Shown in pieces: positions 14,833 through 30,940 of a stretch of DNA of 64,000 nucleotides (position 1 is its first letter; the number at the start of each line of letters is the position of its first letter). The stretch is from Arthrinium phaeospermum (Eukaryota; Ascomycota; Sordariomycetes; Amphisphaeriales; Apiosporaceae), in NCBI GenBank assembly GCA_006503535.1, contig QYRS01000006.1:992001-1056000 (forward strand), read 5' to 3'. A program made the position numbers and the translations under genes. Under the pieces are notes generated by a model. That model had not been told where the DNA came from. It ran no database searches and was given only the letters and a program-made list of their open reading frames with translations.

Positions 14833-17800
14833 ATATTATTAAAATAAAATTTAAAAATTAATAATAATTATACGTTAATAAAAATAAATAAAAATAGAAA
14901 TAAAATTTAAAATATAATATTTATTAAATTTAAATTTTTTTAAAAAATTTTAAAAATTATATCGATATATTTTTTAAAATCGTTAATCGTTATAAGCCGA
15001 TTTTTTTATATTTATTACTTTAATTTAAAATTTTTTAATATATTACGTAAAATTTATTTAAAATTAATTAAATATAAATATAATATATAAAATAAATTTA
15101 TATTAAATATATAATTATTATTAATTTTATTATTAATTTTTTTTAATATAACTTTTTTATATATTAAATAAAATATATATTAAAATATAACGAATAAATT
15201 TTTTAAATAAAATATTAATTTAACTTAATTTTTTAATATCGTTTTTTATTTAAAATATTAATAAATAAATTAAATTATTATATAAAAAATAATTATTTTA
15301 AAATAAACTTTTTAATTTATTTTAAAACTTTTTTATAAAATTATAATTTATTAAAAAAAAAAAAAAAAAATAAAAAAATGTATTTATTTAATTTATTATT
15401 ATTATATAATTTATATTATATTTAATTAAAAATAATTTATATATATATATTTCTTTATTAATTATATTTATATTATTTTAATAAAATTCGAATAATTTAA
15501 TATTTTTATTAAATAATTCGTTTTTATTATTATTTTAATTAAATAAATTATAATTACCGGGTATTTTTTTAAACTTTTTAATATTTCGGCCGCCGTTATC
15601 GTTTTATTATTCGATAAAATATTTTTAAAAGTTTTTATTTTAAAGTTTATTTTAATTTAATATTTTTAAATTTTAAAAAAACTTTATTAATTTTTTTTTA
15701 ACGTTATAAATCTTATTTAATTTAATATAATTTTTATTATTAAATTAATTAAAATTTTTTAAATTGTTTAATTTAAATTAAAAACTTAAATTTAATTTTA
15801 ATTTTAATTCCGATTTAAAAACTTTATATATTTTATATTTAAATATTAAAAATTTAAAATATTAATAAAATTATATTATAAATAAAAATAATAATAATAA
15901 AAACGTAAAAATAAAATATATTAAAATTTATTATAAAAAAGAAAATAATATAAAAAAATATTAAAATAAAATATTAATATATTAAATTAATCGATATTAT
16001 ATTAAATTTTAATAAATAAAATTATTTAAAAATTATAAAAGTTAATTAAATTTATATAATAATATTTATAAAAATATTTATTAATTATATATTTTAAAAA
16101 TTATTAATATATATATCGATTATATTATAATATTTATTAATTAAATTAAAATTTTTATATATATTTTTATATAAAATTAATTTTTTTATTATTTTAAAAC
16201 CTTTAAATAATATAATATAATTAACTTTTTATAATATTTATTTATACCTATTTTAATTAATTTATTATTTTAATTTAAATTTTAATATATTATTAATTAT
16301 AATTTCGAAACGATTAATTAATAAATTTTAATAATAAAATTACTTTATTTTATAATTTATATTAATTTTTATATATATTAATAAAAAATTAAAAAAAATA
16401 AATTATATTTAAAAATTAAATAAATCATAAAATTATAAAATCTTTTTTTAATAACTATTAAAATTATATAAAAAAATATATATTTTTTAAAATATTAAAA
16501 TAATTATTTTATAAATATTAAATTACTTTTTTTTTATTTTATAAACTTTATTTATTTAATATATTAATAACGATAAATTATAATTTATTAAAAGCTTTAA
16601 TTAATACTTTAATAATATAATAAAATTTTTAAATATTTTTTAATAAATAAAAATTAATAAGTTTTTATAATAAAATTAATAAAAATTATTCTTAATTTAT
16701 AATTAAAAAAAAAAGATTAAATTTATAATTTAAATAAAAATATTCGATTTTTTTATTTTAAATTTTAATTCGATTTTATATATTATTTAATAAAAATTTA
16801 AATAAAATTTAAATAAATTTTTAATAAAATATTTAAATAAAAAAAATAAATAATTTAATTAAGAACGACGTTATTATATTTATTATATTTCAACTTTTAT
16901 ATAAAAATTATCCTTTAAAATTAAAAAATAATAACTTCAATTATTAACTATTAATTTTAAATAAAATAATTTTAATAATAAAATAATTTTTTATAAACCT
17001 TTAAAATTATATTTAATAATAATATTTTAATACTTAATATAATTAATTATAAAAATTAATTAAAATAATAATTATAAAAAATTAATTAACTATAAAAAAT
17101 TATTTATTTATTAATTTATTATTATTATTTTATAATCGTACTTTATAAAATATTTATAATATTATTATTAATAAAAAAATTTAAATATTATAAAATTATA
17201 AAAAAAATATATTAAATTATTAATATATATTATTTAATATAAAATATAAAAAATAATAAAAATTTTTTTTTAATAAATAACTATTTAAATTAAAAAAAAA
17301 GTTTATAAAAAATTTAAAAAAACTTAATTTAGAATTTAATAATTAATTTAAAAAAAATTTAATTTTTTAAAATTATTTTAAACGTTAATAATAAACGTAA
17401 CTTTTTATATTAATTTTAATACGTTAATAATAAAAAAAATAATATATTATTAATATTAAATATAATATTAATAATTTATATTAATCTATTATTATTTATT
17501 AATATTTATTATAAAAATATATTTTTTTAATTAACTTTATAAAAATTAAAATAATTATAAACTTATACTCTTTATTAAAATATTTTGAAAAAAAATAAAT
17601 TCTATTTATATTATTTAAATTATAAACTATAATAAAATAACTTATAATATTAATTTTAAATTTTATAAATTTAAAATTAATATTTTATATTAAACTTAAT
17701 AAAAAAATAATAAACATTTAAATATATTCGCGTATTATTTTAAAGCGATTTAAATAACCTTAACCGGCTCGATAATTTTAAATCTAAATTTATATTTAAT

Positions 17801-20800
17801 ATATTCATTATACTTTTAAATAATAATTAAATAATTATTAATAAATTAATAATATTTTTAAATAATAATTATCTTTTAAAAATTATTTTTATATATCGTA
17901 TAAATATTCATTAAAATATACTATTATTATTAAATAACGTTAAACTTTTAAAAACTATTATAAATAAAACTATTATTAAAAAAATAATAAACGACGCTTT
18001 AAAAATATACTTTACCTTATTTTAATAAATAATTATTATATACGTTTAAATTAAAAAATTTATAATTAATATAATTATAATAATTTATTTTAATTATTTT
18101 TATTTATAAAAAAAAAAAACATTTTATTAAATTTAAATTATATTATTAAACATTACTATTAAATATAAAAAAAAAATCCTTATTATTTTCACTAATAAAA
18201 AACAAACGTTATCGGGTATATATTTTATTTTAATAATTTTTTAATAATTATATTAATATATTTATATATAATATATTTATAAACTATTTTATAAACTCGA
18301 CTTTTTATTTAATTATAAAAAACTTTAACGCTAATAAATAAATATTATATAAGACGACCTTTTATTTTTAATCGCTAATTTTAATAATAATAATTTTAAT
18401 ATCTAAATACTTTCCATTTTCTTTAATTAAAATATTAAAAAGCTATTAAATAATTAATTTATTATAAAAATAATTAAGAAATCGATATAATCCCTTTTTC
18501 CTTCTTTTTAATTATTTTAAATTATTAATATAAATATAAATATTAAAAATAAAAAATATTTCGTAATATTTATTATTAATTAAATAATTAAAAAAATTAA
18601 TTAAAAATTTCTTTTAAATAAAATTATTACTTTTATAAGCGATTTTAAGAAATATAAAGCTAAATTAGATTAGTCCCGGCCTGTTATAAGGCGGCTTTAT
18701 TTATATAGTATCGATATTAAATATATAATTAATATCTTTATATAAAATCTTTATTAATATTTTATTAATACTTTTATATAATTATTATTATTTTTTAAAA
18801 AAAATATAAAAAACTATTTAAATTTAAATAAAACTTTACCGTTATCTTTTATAATAATAACATCTTTAATATCGGGTTTTAATAAAATATTAAAGATTTT
18901 ATATTTAAAATAAATAATTTATATAAACTATTTAATAGGAATTAATATATATAATAAAGAAAAAACCTATAATAAAAATATTAAAATTAAGTATATTTTT
19001 TTAAATAAATATAATAATTAATATATAGTATATTTAAACCTTATTAGTTTTTATTTATTTGTTTTAAATTATTTATAATTTTAATTAACATTACGTTATC
19101 GCTTATATATATGCCGTCTTTTATTAATATATTTAAAAGGTTAAGTTTTAATATTTATATATAATATATTAAAGTCGGACTTTAATTCTTTTTAAAATAA
19201 TAATATAAAAGTAATATTATTATTTAATAAGGTTAATTATTATTAGTCTTTTTTATTTTTATAATATTTATATAATAAAATTATAAGGAAGTTTTTTATA
19301 TAAACTTTTATAATATATTAAAATAATATTAATTCGAATTTATTTTTATATATAATCCTAATTATTATAATAAATTAATCGGTAATAAAATTTTTTAGGA
19401 ACGATAAAATTAATAATATAAAAACCTTTTTTTTAATAACTTAAATTAAAATATAAAACCGATAAAAATTATATTAATAACTTAGTGTTTTTAAAACGTG
19501 TTATAAATATATAATATAAATTTCTTTATAGCTAAGTAAGATATTCCTTTAGGCTTTATACGTTTTATATTATATAGATAAAATGCGAATAAGCTTTAAA
19601 ATAACTCGCTATTTAATTTAAATAAAATAAAGTTTTATTTTCAATTAGTTTATAATAAAATTAATTATAATAAGGTTATCTTTTTTTGTAAGTTATTAAA
19701 AGCTTAATATTTAAAAGTTAATATAAATTTTATAATAAAAATGTTTATTATAACGTTTATTATAAAAATGTTAATATAATATAATATATAAAAAAGAGAT
19801 ATAAAGGTTAGTGTTTAAATATATTAAGTATATTAAATTTAATTTTTATTAAAGGTATTATATAAATAATAAGTTAAAAGGCTATATATATACTTTAATA
19901 ATATTATTAATTAAATATATATAAGGGATACCGTTTATAATTTAAAAAGCGAGGTTTTAAATAAATTATTTAAAACGTTAATACTTAATAATTTATAAAA
20001 TAAATAAAGGCTAGTATTTAATATAAATAAAATTTATAATTTATTTATCTTATAATTAAATAAATTTTTAATAATTATAATTTAATTTTAATATAATAAT
20101 ATTATAATTTAAAATATTATTTAAATTAATAATATAAGTAAAATAAAATATATTTAATATTTATAAAGCTTTATAATAGTAGCTTAAATATTTAAGTATT
20201 ATATAAAGTTAAATATTAATTTCTTTACCTTTTTAATTTAATAATACCTATATAGTAAACGCTTCTATTTTATTCTATAAACGAATTTTATTAAATAACA
20301 ATAAATTCGTTTATAAATTATAAGCTTAAAATTAGTCGATTATAATTATTAATAAAAAAATAAAATATTAATATAAATAATTATTATATTTATTATTAAA
20401 TTAATAAATAATAAACGTTTATATTATTTATTATAATAAATTAATATTTATCTTATATTTAATTTAGTTACGTTAATATAATAAGAATATATAATATATC
20501 CTTTTAATTTAATAAATAAAAGGGTTAAAAGTTTATAATTTTTAAGTGTTAATATAATTAACTTTAATTATATATTTTTATAATATATAAATGGGGAAAT
20601 TATATTAATAGCGTAAAAATTTATAATTTTAATTATAAAAAAAAAATCCTAAGCGATTAAGGAGTATATATAATATTTATTAATAATATAATAAATAGTA
20701 ATATATACATTAACCTTAATTAATATATAAAAATTCTTTTATTAAATAAATTTATAAATTTTAAAGCGAAATATAAATTATTTAGTTTAATGTTATTTAT

Positions 20801-23800
20801 AATATTTTATAAATAATTATTTATAATTATTACTTTAAATTTTTATATTAAAAGTTTTAATAAATTGTAAAAATAAACGGTTAAATATAACGGGGATAAT
20901 AAGTAAATAATTTAATATTATATATATAAAAAGGGTAATAAATATATAAAGCAATAATATAAGCGGTATAATTAATAAATTAAAATATATTATATAAAAA
21001 TATATTTTAACTTAATAAATAAATATAATAAATAAGTTTAATATTAAGTTTATAAATTACGATATAAAATAAAAAAAATTATAAAAATATATATTATTAA
21101 TATAAATAAATAATCTGTAAAAAAAATAAAAACGCTTTAAGTTAAAAATAACGCTATTAAATAATTACGAAAGGCGATATTATTATTTAAATCGTTAATA
21201 TTTAAATTTAAATCCGATTTAAAATTAATATTAATAAAATTAACGTTATTTATATTTATATTATTTATATTTTAAAGGTTATAGATTCTTATACCGTTTA
21301 AATTATTAATATTAAAGACCGAAATAAAAGTTAAGTTAATATATTAAAAATTAAATTTTAAAAAAAATATAATAATAATATAAAAATAAATATATAATAA
21401 TAAATTAAATATAAATATTTATAATAAAAAGTTTATTAATTAAAATTAAAAAAAGGAATATTTAAAAAATATAAATTAATAAGAAATAGTTTAAATAAAT
21501 AAAAAATTTAATTAAATATTTAAATAATTAATTGTAAAAAAGATTAAGTTATATAATATAAATATAATAAAAATAAAAAATATTTAAAATAATTATTATA
21601 TATTTAATAAAATTATTTATCCGTTTATTATACCTTATCGCTTATTATTTACCTATTTATTTTTAACGTTTATTATTATAAGCCGGCTTATTAGTTATTA
21701 ATTTATAATAAATAATAATATAAATAAATAAATTTTTTATTTTTATATTTAATACTTTTTATAAAACCTTATTATAAATATTATTATAAATAAAATAAAT
21801 AATTTTAAATTAAATTTACTTAATTTTTACGCTATCGCGACGTAAAAAGAAATATATAAATAATATATATAATTAATAATTAATTAATTTAAAACGTTTC
21901 CCATTATTTTTAATAAAAAAAAAAAACCTTAATCGAAATAAATTAATAAACGCTCTTAACCCCTTTATAAATAAATACTACCCTTTAATTATAAATAAAA
22001 ATAGTTAAGCTTAATATTAAAGAGCTCGGCTTTAAAGTTTTAAATATTATTTAATTAAATAATTTTAAAAAATTAACCCTTTAAATATTTAGCTTTTAAA
22101 AAATTAACTTTTAAATATTTAGCTCTTAAAGCATTAATTTTATATATTAATTCTTATATTTATCCTTATAAACTTAAATACCTTATGGATTTAATTATAA
22201 CCCCTCTTTATAAATTTAATTATCTTTTACCTGTAAATATCTATTATTTTTTAATTATTTTCCCGCATTAACTTTTAATAATATACACCGCCGCTTATTA
22301 AATAACTTAATAATTAATTATATTCGTTTTTTATAATAATCGTGATTATTTTTATAATATTTTATTTACGTTTAATTTTACTTTATATAATTAAACGCTA
22401 TTTAAAATAAATTATTTAAAAATAATAATAAAATCGTAATATAAATAAATAAATATATCGCGTTTAATAAAATCGTTATAATATACTTTATTTAATTATT
22501 ATTATAAACCTAATTTAAATTCCTATTATATACTCGATTAAAATATTATTATACACTTAATAAAATTACTATAATATTTAATAAAAAAATTTAAATATAC
22601 CCTAATAAAATAATATAATATTATATTAAATATAAATTATATAATAATAATAATAATAAATAAAAAAGGTATTTCGATAAACTCTCCCCCTTAAATAAAA
22701 TTATATCTTATAAACGATTAAATCGAAATAACGCGAAATTAAATATTAAAAACCGTATTTTTAAAGTTTGTTTAAAACTTAATTACGTTTTAACTATTAA
22801 ATAAATAAATATATTTAATAATAATGCTTTTTAAAAAATATCGTCTTAATTAAGTTATTAAAAAATACCGCTAATAATTTATATAAAATAAACGAGTATA
22901 ACCCGGTAATAATTATATTAAATATTTAAATTGTTTTTAATTCGTAAAAATATTTATAAACGAAATTATATCCGTTTCCACTAATAAATCATTTTTTTAT
23001 ATTATTAAATAATTATAATTATAATTAATATCCCTTAATATATTTATATACGTTTAAGCTTCGATGAAGTTATTACGAGCCGTTTTACGGCCGCTTATAA
23101 ATCTTAATTAATAATTATTACCTATAAAATCCAGGTTATAATTATATAAATTATTAACATATAGTTTTATTAAAAAATATAAAAATTATAATTAATTTTT
23201 TAACCTTATAAACGAAATATAGCGACGTTAAAAATATTAAAACCGTATATTTATTAAATTTTATATTTTTTTAAAAAACTATATACCTTGCGGCCTCGTA
23301 AGTAAATAAAACTATATCTAAAATTTCAACGTAATAAATAATCTATTATATTATAATAAACCTATTTTTCGATATAAAATCGTACGCGATATAATATCGA
23401 TTTTAAACGAGCTAAAAAAGTAAAAAAATTAATAAATTATTAATAAATTATTTAATAAACCGTTAAAATTAATATAAAAAAATAAAACTAATAATAAATA
23501 ATATAAAAACGGCGGCTACGCGCTTTAATTATCGCTTATTATATTATTTAATATTTTAACCTTATTCTTTTCGGAATTTAAATATTATCGGCTTATCGGC
23601 CGTCTTAAAATCAATTAAATAATAAAAACCCGCGAATAAATTAATATCTAGGATAATTTTTAAAAAAATATTACCCTTACTATCTTAAAAAATATATTAC
23701 TTATTAAAACGCTTTTATCGTTATAAAAAATATTAAATATAAATTATAACGCGCTCTTTAATTTAAAATTTATTATATAAAAATCGATATTTACCCTTTT

Positions 23801-26800
23801 TTTTTAATCGATTATATCGATTTAATAATATTTAATAATTTAATTGAAAATAACGATTTAAATATAATAATTATAAATTATTTAATACCGTAATCGATTA
23901 CTTAATAAAAAACTTTATTTTTATAAATAATTTATAAAAAAATATAAGTATTATAAAAAATTAAAAATAAGCGACCTTAAACGCTTTAAACGCTTTTTAT
24001 AATAGAATATAAAACCTATTAAACGGTTTTAATATTAAAATTTATATCTATAATACTTTTAATAATATTATTTACTATTAAATTATTAATTAGTTTATAA
24101 AAACGCGAAATAAATCCTTTTTATTATATTAAAATCGTTATTAATATAACGTTTATAATATATAAGTTATAAAAAATAACTTATATTACGTTTTTTATTT
24201 TATAAATACAAATTATATTATAAGCCTATATAACGTCGTCTTAATTTTAAATAATATATAATATTTTTAAATATAACTAATAAAAACTTATATTTTTAAC
24301 TTAATTAAAAACGTAATATTCTTAAAAATAATCCTATATATATTAATACTAATATTTATATATAATTAAAAAATTACGGCTTAAATAAGTTTCGAAATTT
24401 AATAAAAACTTTATATACCTATTATTAAGTTTATTTTTTAAAAATTTTTTAATATAAAGTTTTTTATTTAATCGTAAAAGACGTTATTTTTTTAATACTT
24501 TATATTTCCGTATAATCTTAAATAAATTTAAATTAAAAAGGTATTTTAATAAATTGTTTTAAACAAGTCCTAATTTAATTTAAATTAAATTAATTAATTT
24601 TTAATAATTTTTATTCTTTACTTTACCCCGTTATAAAACAACGAAGCCGATTTTAATAATTATTTAAAAAAAATTTAAACGTAAATTAAATAATTATTAA
24701 AACGTAATTAATTCTTAACCTTTAAAAACCGAATTCTATATATTTAATAAAATATATAAAATATTAAATATCCTTTTTAATTTTATAAATAAGCTAATTA
24801 ATATTACGTTAGACGTTAATTAAAACCTAATTAATTTTAACCCGCTTTTAAAACGGCTTATAAATACCTTAAATTTCAAGCTACTTTATATATTCGTTAT
24901 ACTAATTTTTAAATAACATAAAATAATAATAAATTAAAACAACTAACCTAATTAATAATTAATTTATTAATAACATCTTTTATAATCTTATTAATATAAT
25001 TACTATAAAAATTATCGACTAAATCGCTAATAAAATCGCTAATAAAATTATTAACGTAATATTCTTATACTTTTTAATATATCCTTACTTAATTATAATT
25101 TTACTTATACCTTTAAGCTTTTCCTCGTTAGGATTATTTATTTACTTTTTCCACGCTTATATAAATAGTAATTACTATTATATTTAATATTAAAAATAAA
25201 AATAACTTTTAAACCGATTATATAACATTTAACCCCGTTAAATAAAATAAATTTAAATAATAAAAATCGAAGCTTAAAATGAATTAAATTTAACGGGCCG
25301 ATTATAAAATATTTTAAAAAAAACTTAAAAACTTTATCTAAAAATTAAAAAAAGAAATCACGGTTTTAAAATTATATTATTTAAAATAACTAAATATAAT
25401 TAAAATAAACTTTAAAATATCGGCCGCCCGTTAAAAAACTTAACTAAATTTAATTAAAAATAATATAGCGGTTTTATCGTAAAAATTCGTATTATTTAAA
25501 ACGAATATTTAAAAACTTCGTAATAATAAATTAAAATAAAGCGCCTTAATAAATATAGTTAAAATATCGATAATTTTATTTATAACGTTATATTTATTAA
25601 AAAATTCATTCTTAATATAACGCGAAAATAAAAAACGTAAAAATAAATAAACAATAACTTAACTACTTAAAAATCGGTTTAAAAAATTAATATTATTTTT
25701 TATAAAATATCGCTTTTTTTAATTTTATTTAAATATAATTTAATAAAAAATATTACGCTTTGAGCGAAATTTCTTAAAAAAACTTTCGTTTTAATATTAA
25801 TATAAATTAATAACGTTTCTTTTTATAAAAAACGTTTAAAATTTTATATTTTATAAAAATAAATAAAATCTTTTAATTAAAGAAATAATTTTTATTATAA
25901 ATATTAAATTAATTTAATATAGCTTTATAAACGTTATAAATTAAATTTAAAATATAAATATAAATTTATAAATAATATAAAATAAAAATAAATTAATCTA
26001 TAAAAATTAATAAATACGACCCGTATCTTATTATTTATAATTACTAATATTAAAAAAGCTTATATTTAATTAAAAACGTTATAAAATTAAGCGAAAACGG
26101 AAAATAATAATTTAGCCGCTTAATTTCTTAATTATAAAAAAAACGAAAATTATTAAAATAAAATAAAATTATTTTAATATTTAAAATTATTTTAAATAAA
26201 ACTAATTATTTTTTATAAACTTATTTAATATTAAAAACAAATAAAAAAAATATAAAGCGATCTTTATAAAGATTATTATTTATTATTTTACTCTCTTTAA
26301 TAACCTATACGGCGGCGTTATTAAAAACCGAAAAATTTTATAAATTACGATATAATTTTTTTCAAAAGTATTATATATATTACCGTTATAATAAATTATA
26401 TATATATAAATATATTCTTATTAAATAAAAATTAAAAATTATAAGATATAAAAAATATTATAAATATTTAAATAAATACTTTTTTATAAATATTATTAAA
26501 TTTCGATTAAATAAAAACGTTTTTATTATTATCGAATTTATTTAAAAAAAATTTATTAATATATTATTAATTTATCGTTTTAATTAAAACGTTATTTTTA
26601 TTTAATTATAATTATATAATAATATTATATATTAAAAATTATTTAAAATAATTAATTATTTCGGTTATTATTATGTTTATTTTCTATATTTTCTATTATT
26701 ATTATTTCACCGCTCTTATATTATAATTAATCGCAACCGTAATTTAAAATTTAAACCAGCCTTTATTTTTAAATTTATAAAATTATTATTTTTTATAACG

Positions 26801-28192
26801 ACGTTATATATAATAGCTATATAAAAACGAAACGTAATTACCGAATATCTAATTTTTTCCGAGCTGAAATTAAAATTAAATATATTATAACTTTTATTTT
26901 AACTAACCCGGTTTAAAAAAAATTTAATATAACCTTAAATAATAATACCCGTTCCTTATTTATAAAACCTTTTTTAATACTCTTTTTAAAACCTTTTATT
27001 ACGTCCATTATTACGGCTTTTTTAAAAATATTTATTAATTAAATAAATTAATTAAATAAAAAATTAACGTTTTAAAAAAGTAAAAATATTAAAAACAAAA
27101 ACGGACGTAATAAATAATAATAAAAAAACCGACGTAATCGATAAAAATAGAAACGGAATTTATATTTAAATAAATCCGTATTTAATTTAACGATTTATAA
27201 TTAAATTAAATTAATTAAAAAATGCGACGTATAAATCGATATAAATATTATTTAATTTATTAATTTAATTAAAAATTTCGTTTTTATTCAGAATTTTTTT
27301 TTTATTTCTTTTTAAACGATATTTATATTATTATTTTAATTATCCGTTTTTTCGTTATTATTATTTATTATAATTACGTTATAAAAAATAAATTTCCTGT
27401 TTAATTTTTTCGTATTAAAACTTATTATTTTTAAATAAAACTTATATAATAAAGGATATATCGTAATAATCCCCGTAAAAAAATATAATATTTAAATAAA
27501 TTATATATCGATAATATAAAATAAAAACCTTTTATTAATAAAAATAATATTAAAGTTTAAAATTAAAAAGTTAAAGTTTTATAATAAATATAAATCTTTA
27601 ATAAATCGGCTTAAAAATTAATATAAACGGCGGCGGATTTAATAAAAATTTAAATTAAGCTTAAAATAGTTATCGATATATTTTAAAAACGAATTCGAAA
27701 CTATATTAAAAATAAATAATAAAAGTATTAATTAAGTATTTTTTATAAAAATAAACGTTATAATATTTTTAATAATAATATATACCCTTTTTAATAATTA
27801 TTAAATAAAAATAATACATTATTTAAACGTTATATACCGTATAATAATCACTCGTTATTTTTTAAATTTTTATTTTATTAACCTAATTTTTATTCCGATC
27901 GCGGGAATCGAGCTTAGCTTATTTAAAAAGATTTCCGCTATTCGCTATTTTAATAATCGAAATAAATACGATAAAATTATAAAAAAAGCTTAGGTTATCT
28001 CCGCCTCGAAACGTAATTAAACTCGATTCGAATATCGTATTTAAAAATCGATGTATAATAATTAATAATTAACCTTACTTAATTTCAACGCTTTTTTTTT
28101 TCGTATTTTATATAATAATATAAATAATATTATAAATTCGGCTCGATATAAATATAATTAATTATATACGCTCGCGGCGTTATAAAAATATA

Positions 28193-28222
28193 ATACGGCT
28201 AGATTAAATAATCCTAGCCGGT
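28193..28222. other. Short hairpin in AT block
   Basis: ACGGCTAG, a 10-12-base AT spacer, and CTAGCCGG form a near-perfect inverted repeat with a GC-containing stem, which stands out against the AT background. It may be an old element terminus or a stem remnant. No RNA gene could be recognised. Confidence 0.4.
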
Positions 28223-29480
28223 TAATATAAAACGTCGCGGGTATTAAAAATATTATTAAAAAGCCTTAAGTATTTATAAAGTCGCTAAAGTTAAGTATAA
28301 TATGCTAAAAATATATATTAAATTTATAAAGAATTAAAAAATATTTAAGCGAGATATTAATATATAAATAACGAGTGCGTTAGAAACGTATAACTCGTAA
28401 GGGTTTTAACGAACTTTAACGAGTAAATTAAAGCCGGGCTGTTTAAATCTCGGAACTTTTTAAAAAAGCAATCCTAATAAAACTATTATATTTTATTAAA
28501 TAATTCGATTAAAAATAATTAAATACCGCTTTAAAATAATTATTAAATAACTTTATTAAATAATTACCTTATAACTTACTTAATAATGTTATTTAATAAT
28601 ATTTAATAATATATTTTATAATTTATTTTATAATATATTTAAACCGTTATTAAATAATTACTTTATAACTTACTCGATAATATAATAAACGTATTATTTA
28701 ATTAATTAATATATTTTTTAACGTTAATAACGTTTTTTAAAATAGTTATTAATAATAATAAATATCTTTTTTAAAAGGTATTTATTAATAATAATAAATA
28801 TTTTAAAAACGTTAATTAATAAAAATAATATTTAATTATTATTAATAAATATTAATAAATTTTTATATATTAATATTTTAAAAAAACTTATTATATATTT
28901 TATATCGGTTTTTATAATAACCGTTATTTAATAATATAAAACAATAAAAATATATATATTTAATTAATTTTAATTATAATATTAAAGTTTAATAATTTTA
29001 ATTTTATATTTAATATAACTTTATTATTTAAATAATAACCGCTTTTATCGCTAATTCTTTTTTTTTATTACTATTTTAAGGAAACTTTATAATACGAGAC
29101 GTACCGTTATTATAATCCCGCTCTCTTAATAAATTTATTAACCCCTTTTTTTTATTCTTTATATATATATATATATATTTTATAACTTAAATAACCCGTA
29201 ATATATTAAATAACGAATTATTATAAATTTATTAAAGGATAAAAATATAAAAATGTATAAAAATTTTATATAGAAATTTTAAAATAATAAAAAACGATAA
29301 ATAAGTTAAAATAAAATAATCCGAATTTAATAAATATTTACCGCGGCGAATATAAATTAAAAACCTTTAAAACACTATATAAATTAAACTTAAAAGCTTT
29401 AAATTTAATATATTATAATAGTTAATATAAAACTATAGTTTATATAAAGCCCTACCTTTAATTAAATTTTAAATTAATTC

Positions 29481-29520
<40 letters not shown>
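29481..29520. repeat. ATT trinucleotide microsatellite
   Basis: An uninterrupted run of about 13 ATT/TTA units lies inside the AT-rich block. It contains no C or G and therefore no RIP target. Confidence 0.85.
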
Positions 29521-29522
<2 letters not shown>

Positions 29523-30769
29523 TTTTTAAAAGTTATTATATTTTTTAAAATTTTAAAATAATTTTAAAATATATAATAAGTTAATCTTTAAAATAATATT
29601 ATAAACGTTTTATAAAGGATATTAATTTATTATTTATATTAAAAGAAAATTTATATAAAATCTATTACTTTTTATATAATAAATTAAATTAAATAAGTAT
29701 ATAATTAATTAATTATATAATAATTAATTAATAATAAATCGATAATAATATATTTATTAAAAAATTATTATCGATTTCGATTTATTTTTTATTTATTTAT
29801 AATAACCTTTTTTTTTAATTAGTTAAATTAATTTACGATTTTATTATATTAGCTTTCGTCGAATTTATTTAAAAGTTTTATAATCTTTAAAACTTTATTC
29901 CCGTTTCGTATATATATAAATATTTTCTATTATTTAATAATTTCGATAACGATTTTTTTATTATATATTTTATATATATATAAGTTATATATATAAGAGT
30001 TATATTATAATAATTTAAAAATATATTATTAAACGCGGTTTTAAATATTTTAAAATCGAATTTATTAAAAACGATATAATAATTGCGGAAATAAAGTTTT
30101 TTAAGAAATTAAAGTTTAATTATTAATATAATAACGTCGACTTTATCGGAATTATTAAAAGCGCTTTTTATAGATACGTGTAATATAGTATCGTTATTAT
30201 TATTAATAATTATTATAATATATAGGTAAGTATTAAAATATAAATAATATTATAAGTATATAGTAATATAAAAGGGATTAAAGTAAGAAATAATAATATA
30301 TATATAAATATACGATAAAAAAGAGAAATAAATTATAGGTTTTAAAGAATATATTATAAAAATTTATATTTATTTTCGAAAGCTTTTTTTAAAAACTTAC
30401 GTAAAATCGGTATTTATATATATTAATTTTAAAAACTTTATTACTTAATATAAATAATTTTTAATAAATTTTAAATTTATATAGTATAAACGAATATAAT
30501 AATTCCTTTTTTAATAATTAAATATAATATTATCGTGAACCCCGGATTTACTTTAAATTTTATACTATAAGGAATAATAAATGATTATAATCGAAGGTTA
30601 TAATAAAAAAATAATTTAGCATTTATTATTTATTATTATTAAAGGTTTAATTTTTTTAATTTTACTATTTAAAATACTTATTTATTTTAATATAGAATTA
30701 TTATTAATTTATATTATTATCTATTTATTCCTTATTATTTATATTAATTATATAATATATATTAAAAAA

Positions 30770-30940
30770 AAATTTAAATAAATAATATTATAAAATAATT
30801 AAATATTATAAGTTTTAAAATAAAGAAAAAAAGTTCTTTTTTAATTTATATAAAAATAATATAGTTATATTAATATAATATTAATAATTTAAGTTCTTTT
30901 ATTACTTTATTTCCCCCTCCCCTTATATCGAAACCGTAAT
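30770..30940. repeat. Degenerate direct repeat, copy 2, at isochore edge
   Basis: It contains ATATTATAAGTTTTAAAATAAA and TATTTCCCCCTCCCCTTATAT, paralleling the copy near 14230-14400. It lies immediately left of the boundary with gene space, so it may be the terminal sequence of the outermost inserted element. That would explain why RIP stops abruptly near 30,975. Confidence 0.4.

Noticed and set aside
27890..27925. tRNA-like T-arm in the AT block (GCTCGATTCCCGCG on the minus strand)
   Set aside because: The T-stem does not pair and the rest of a cloverleaf is missing; probably chance or a fully decayed copy.
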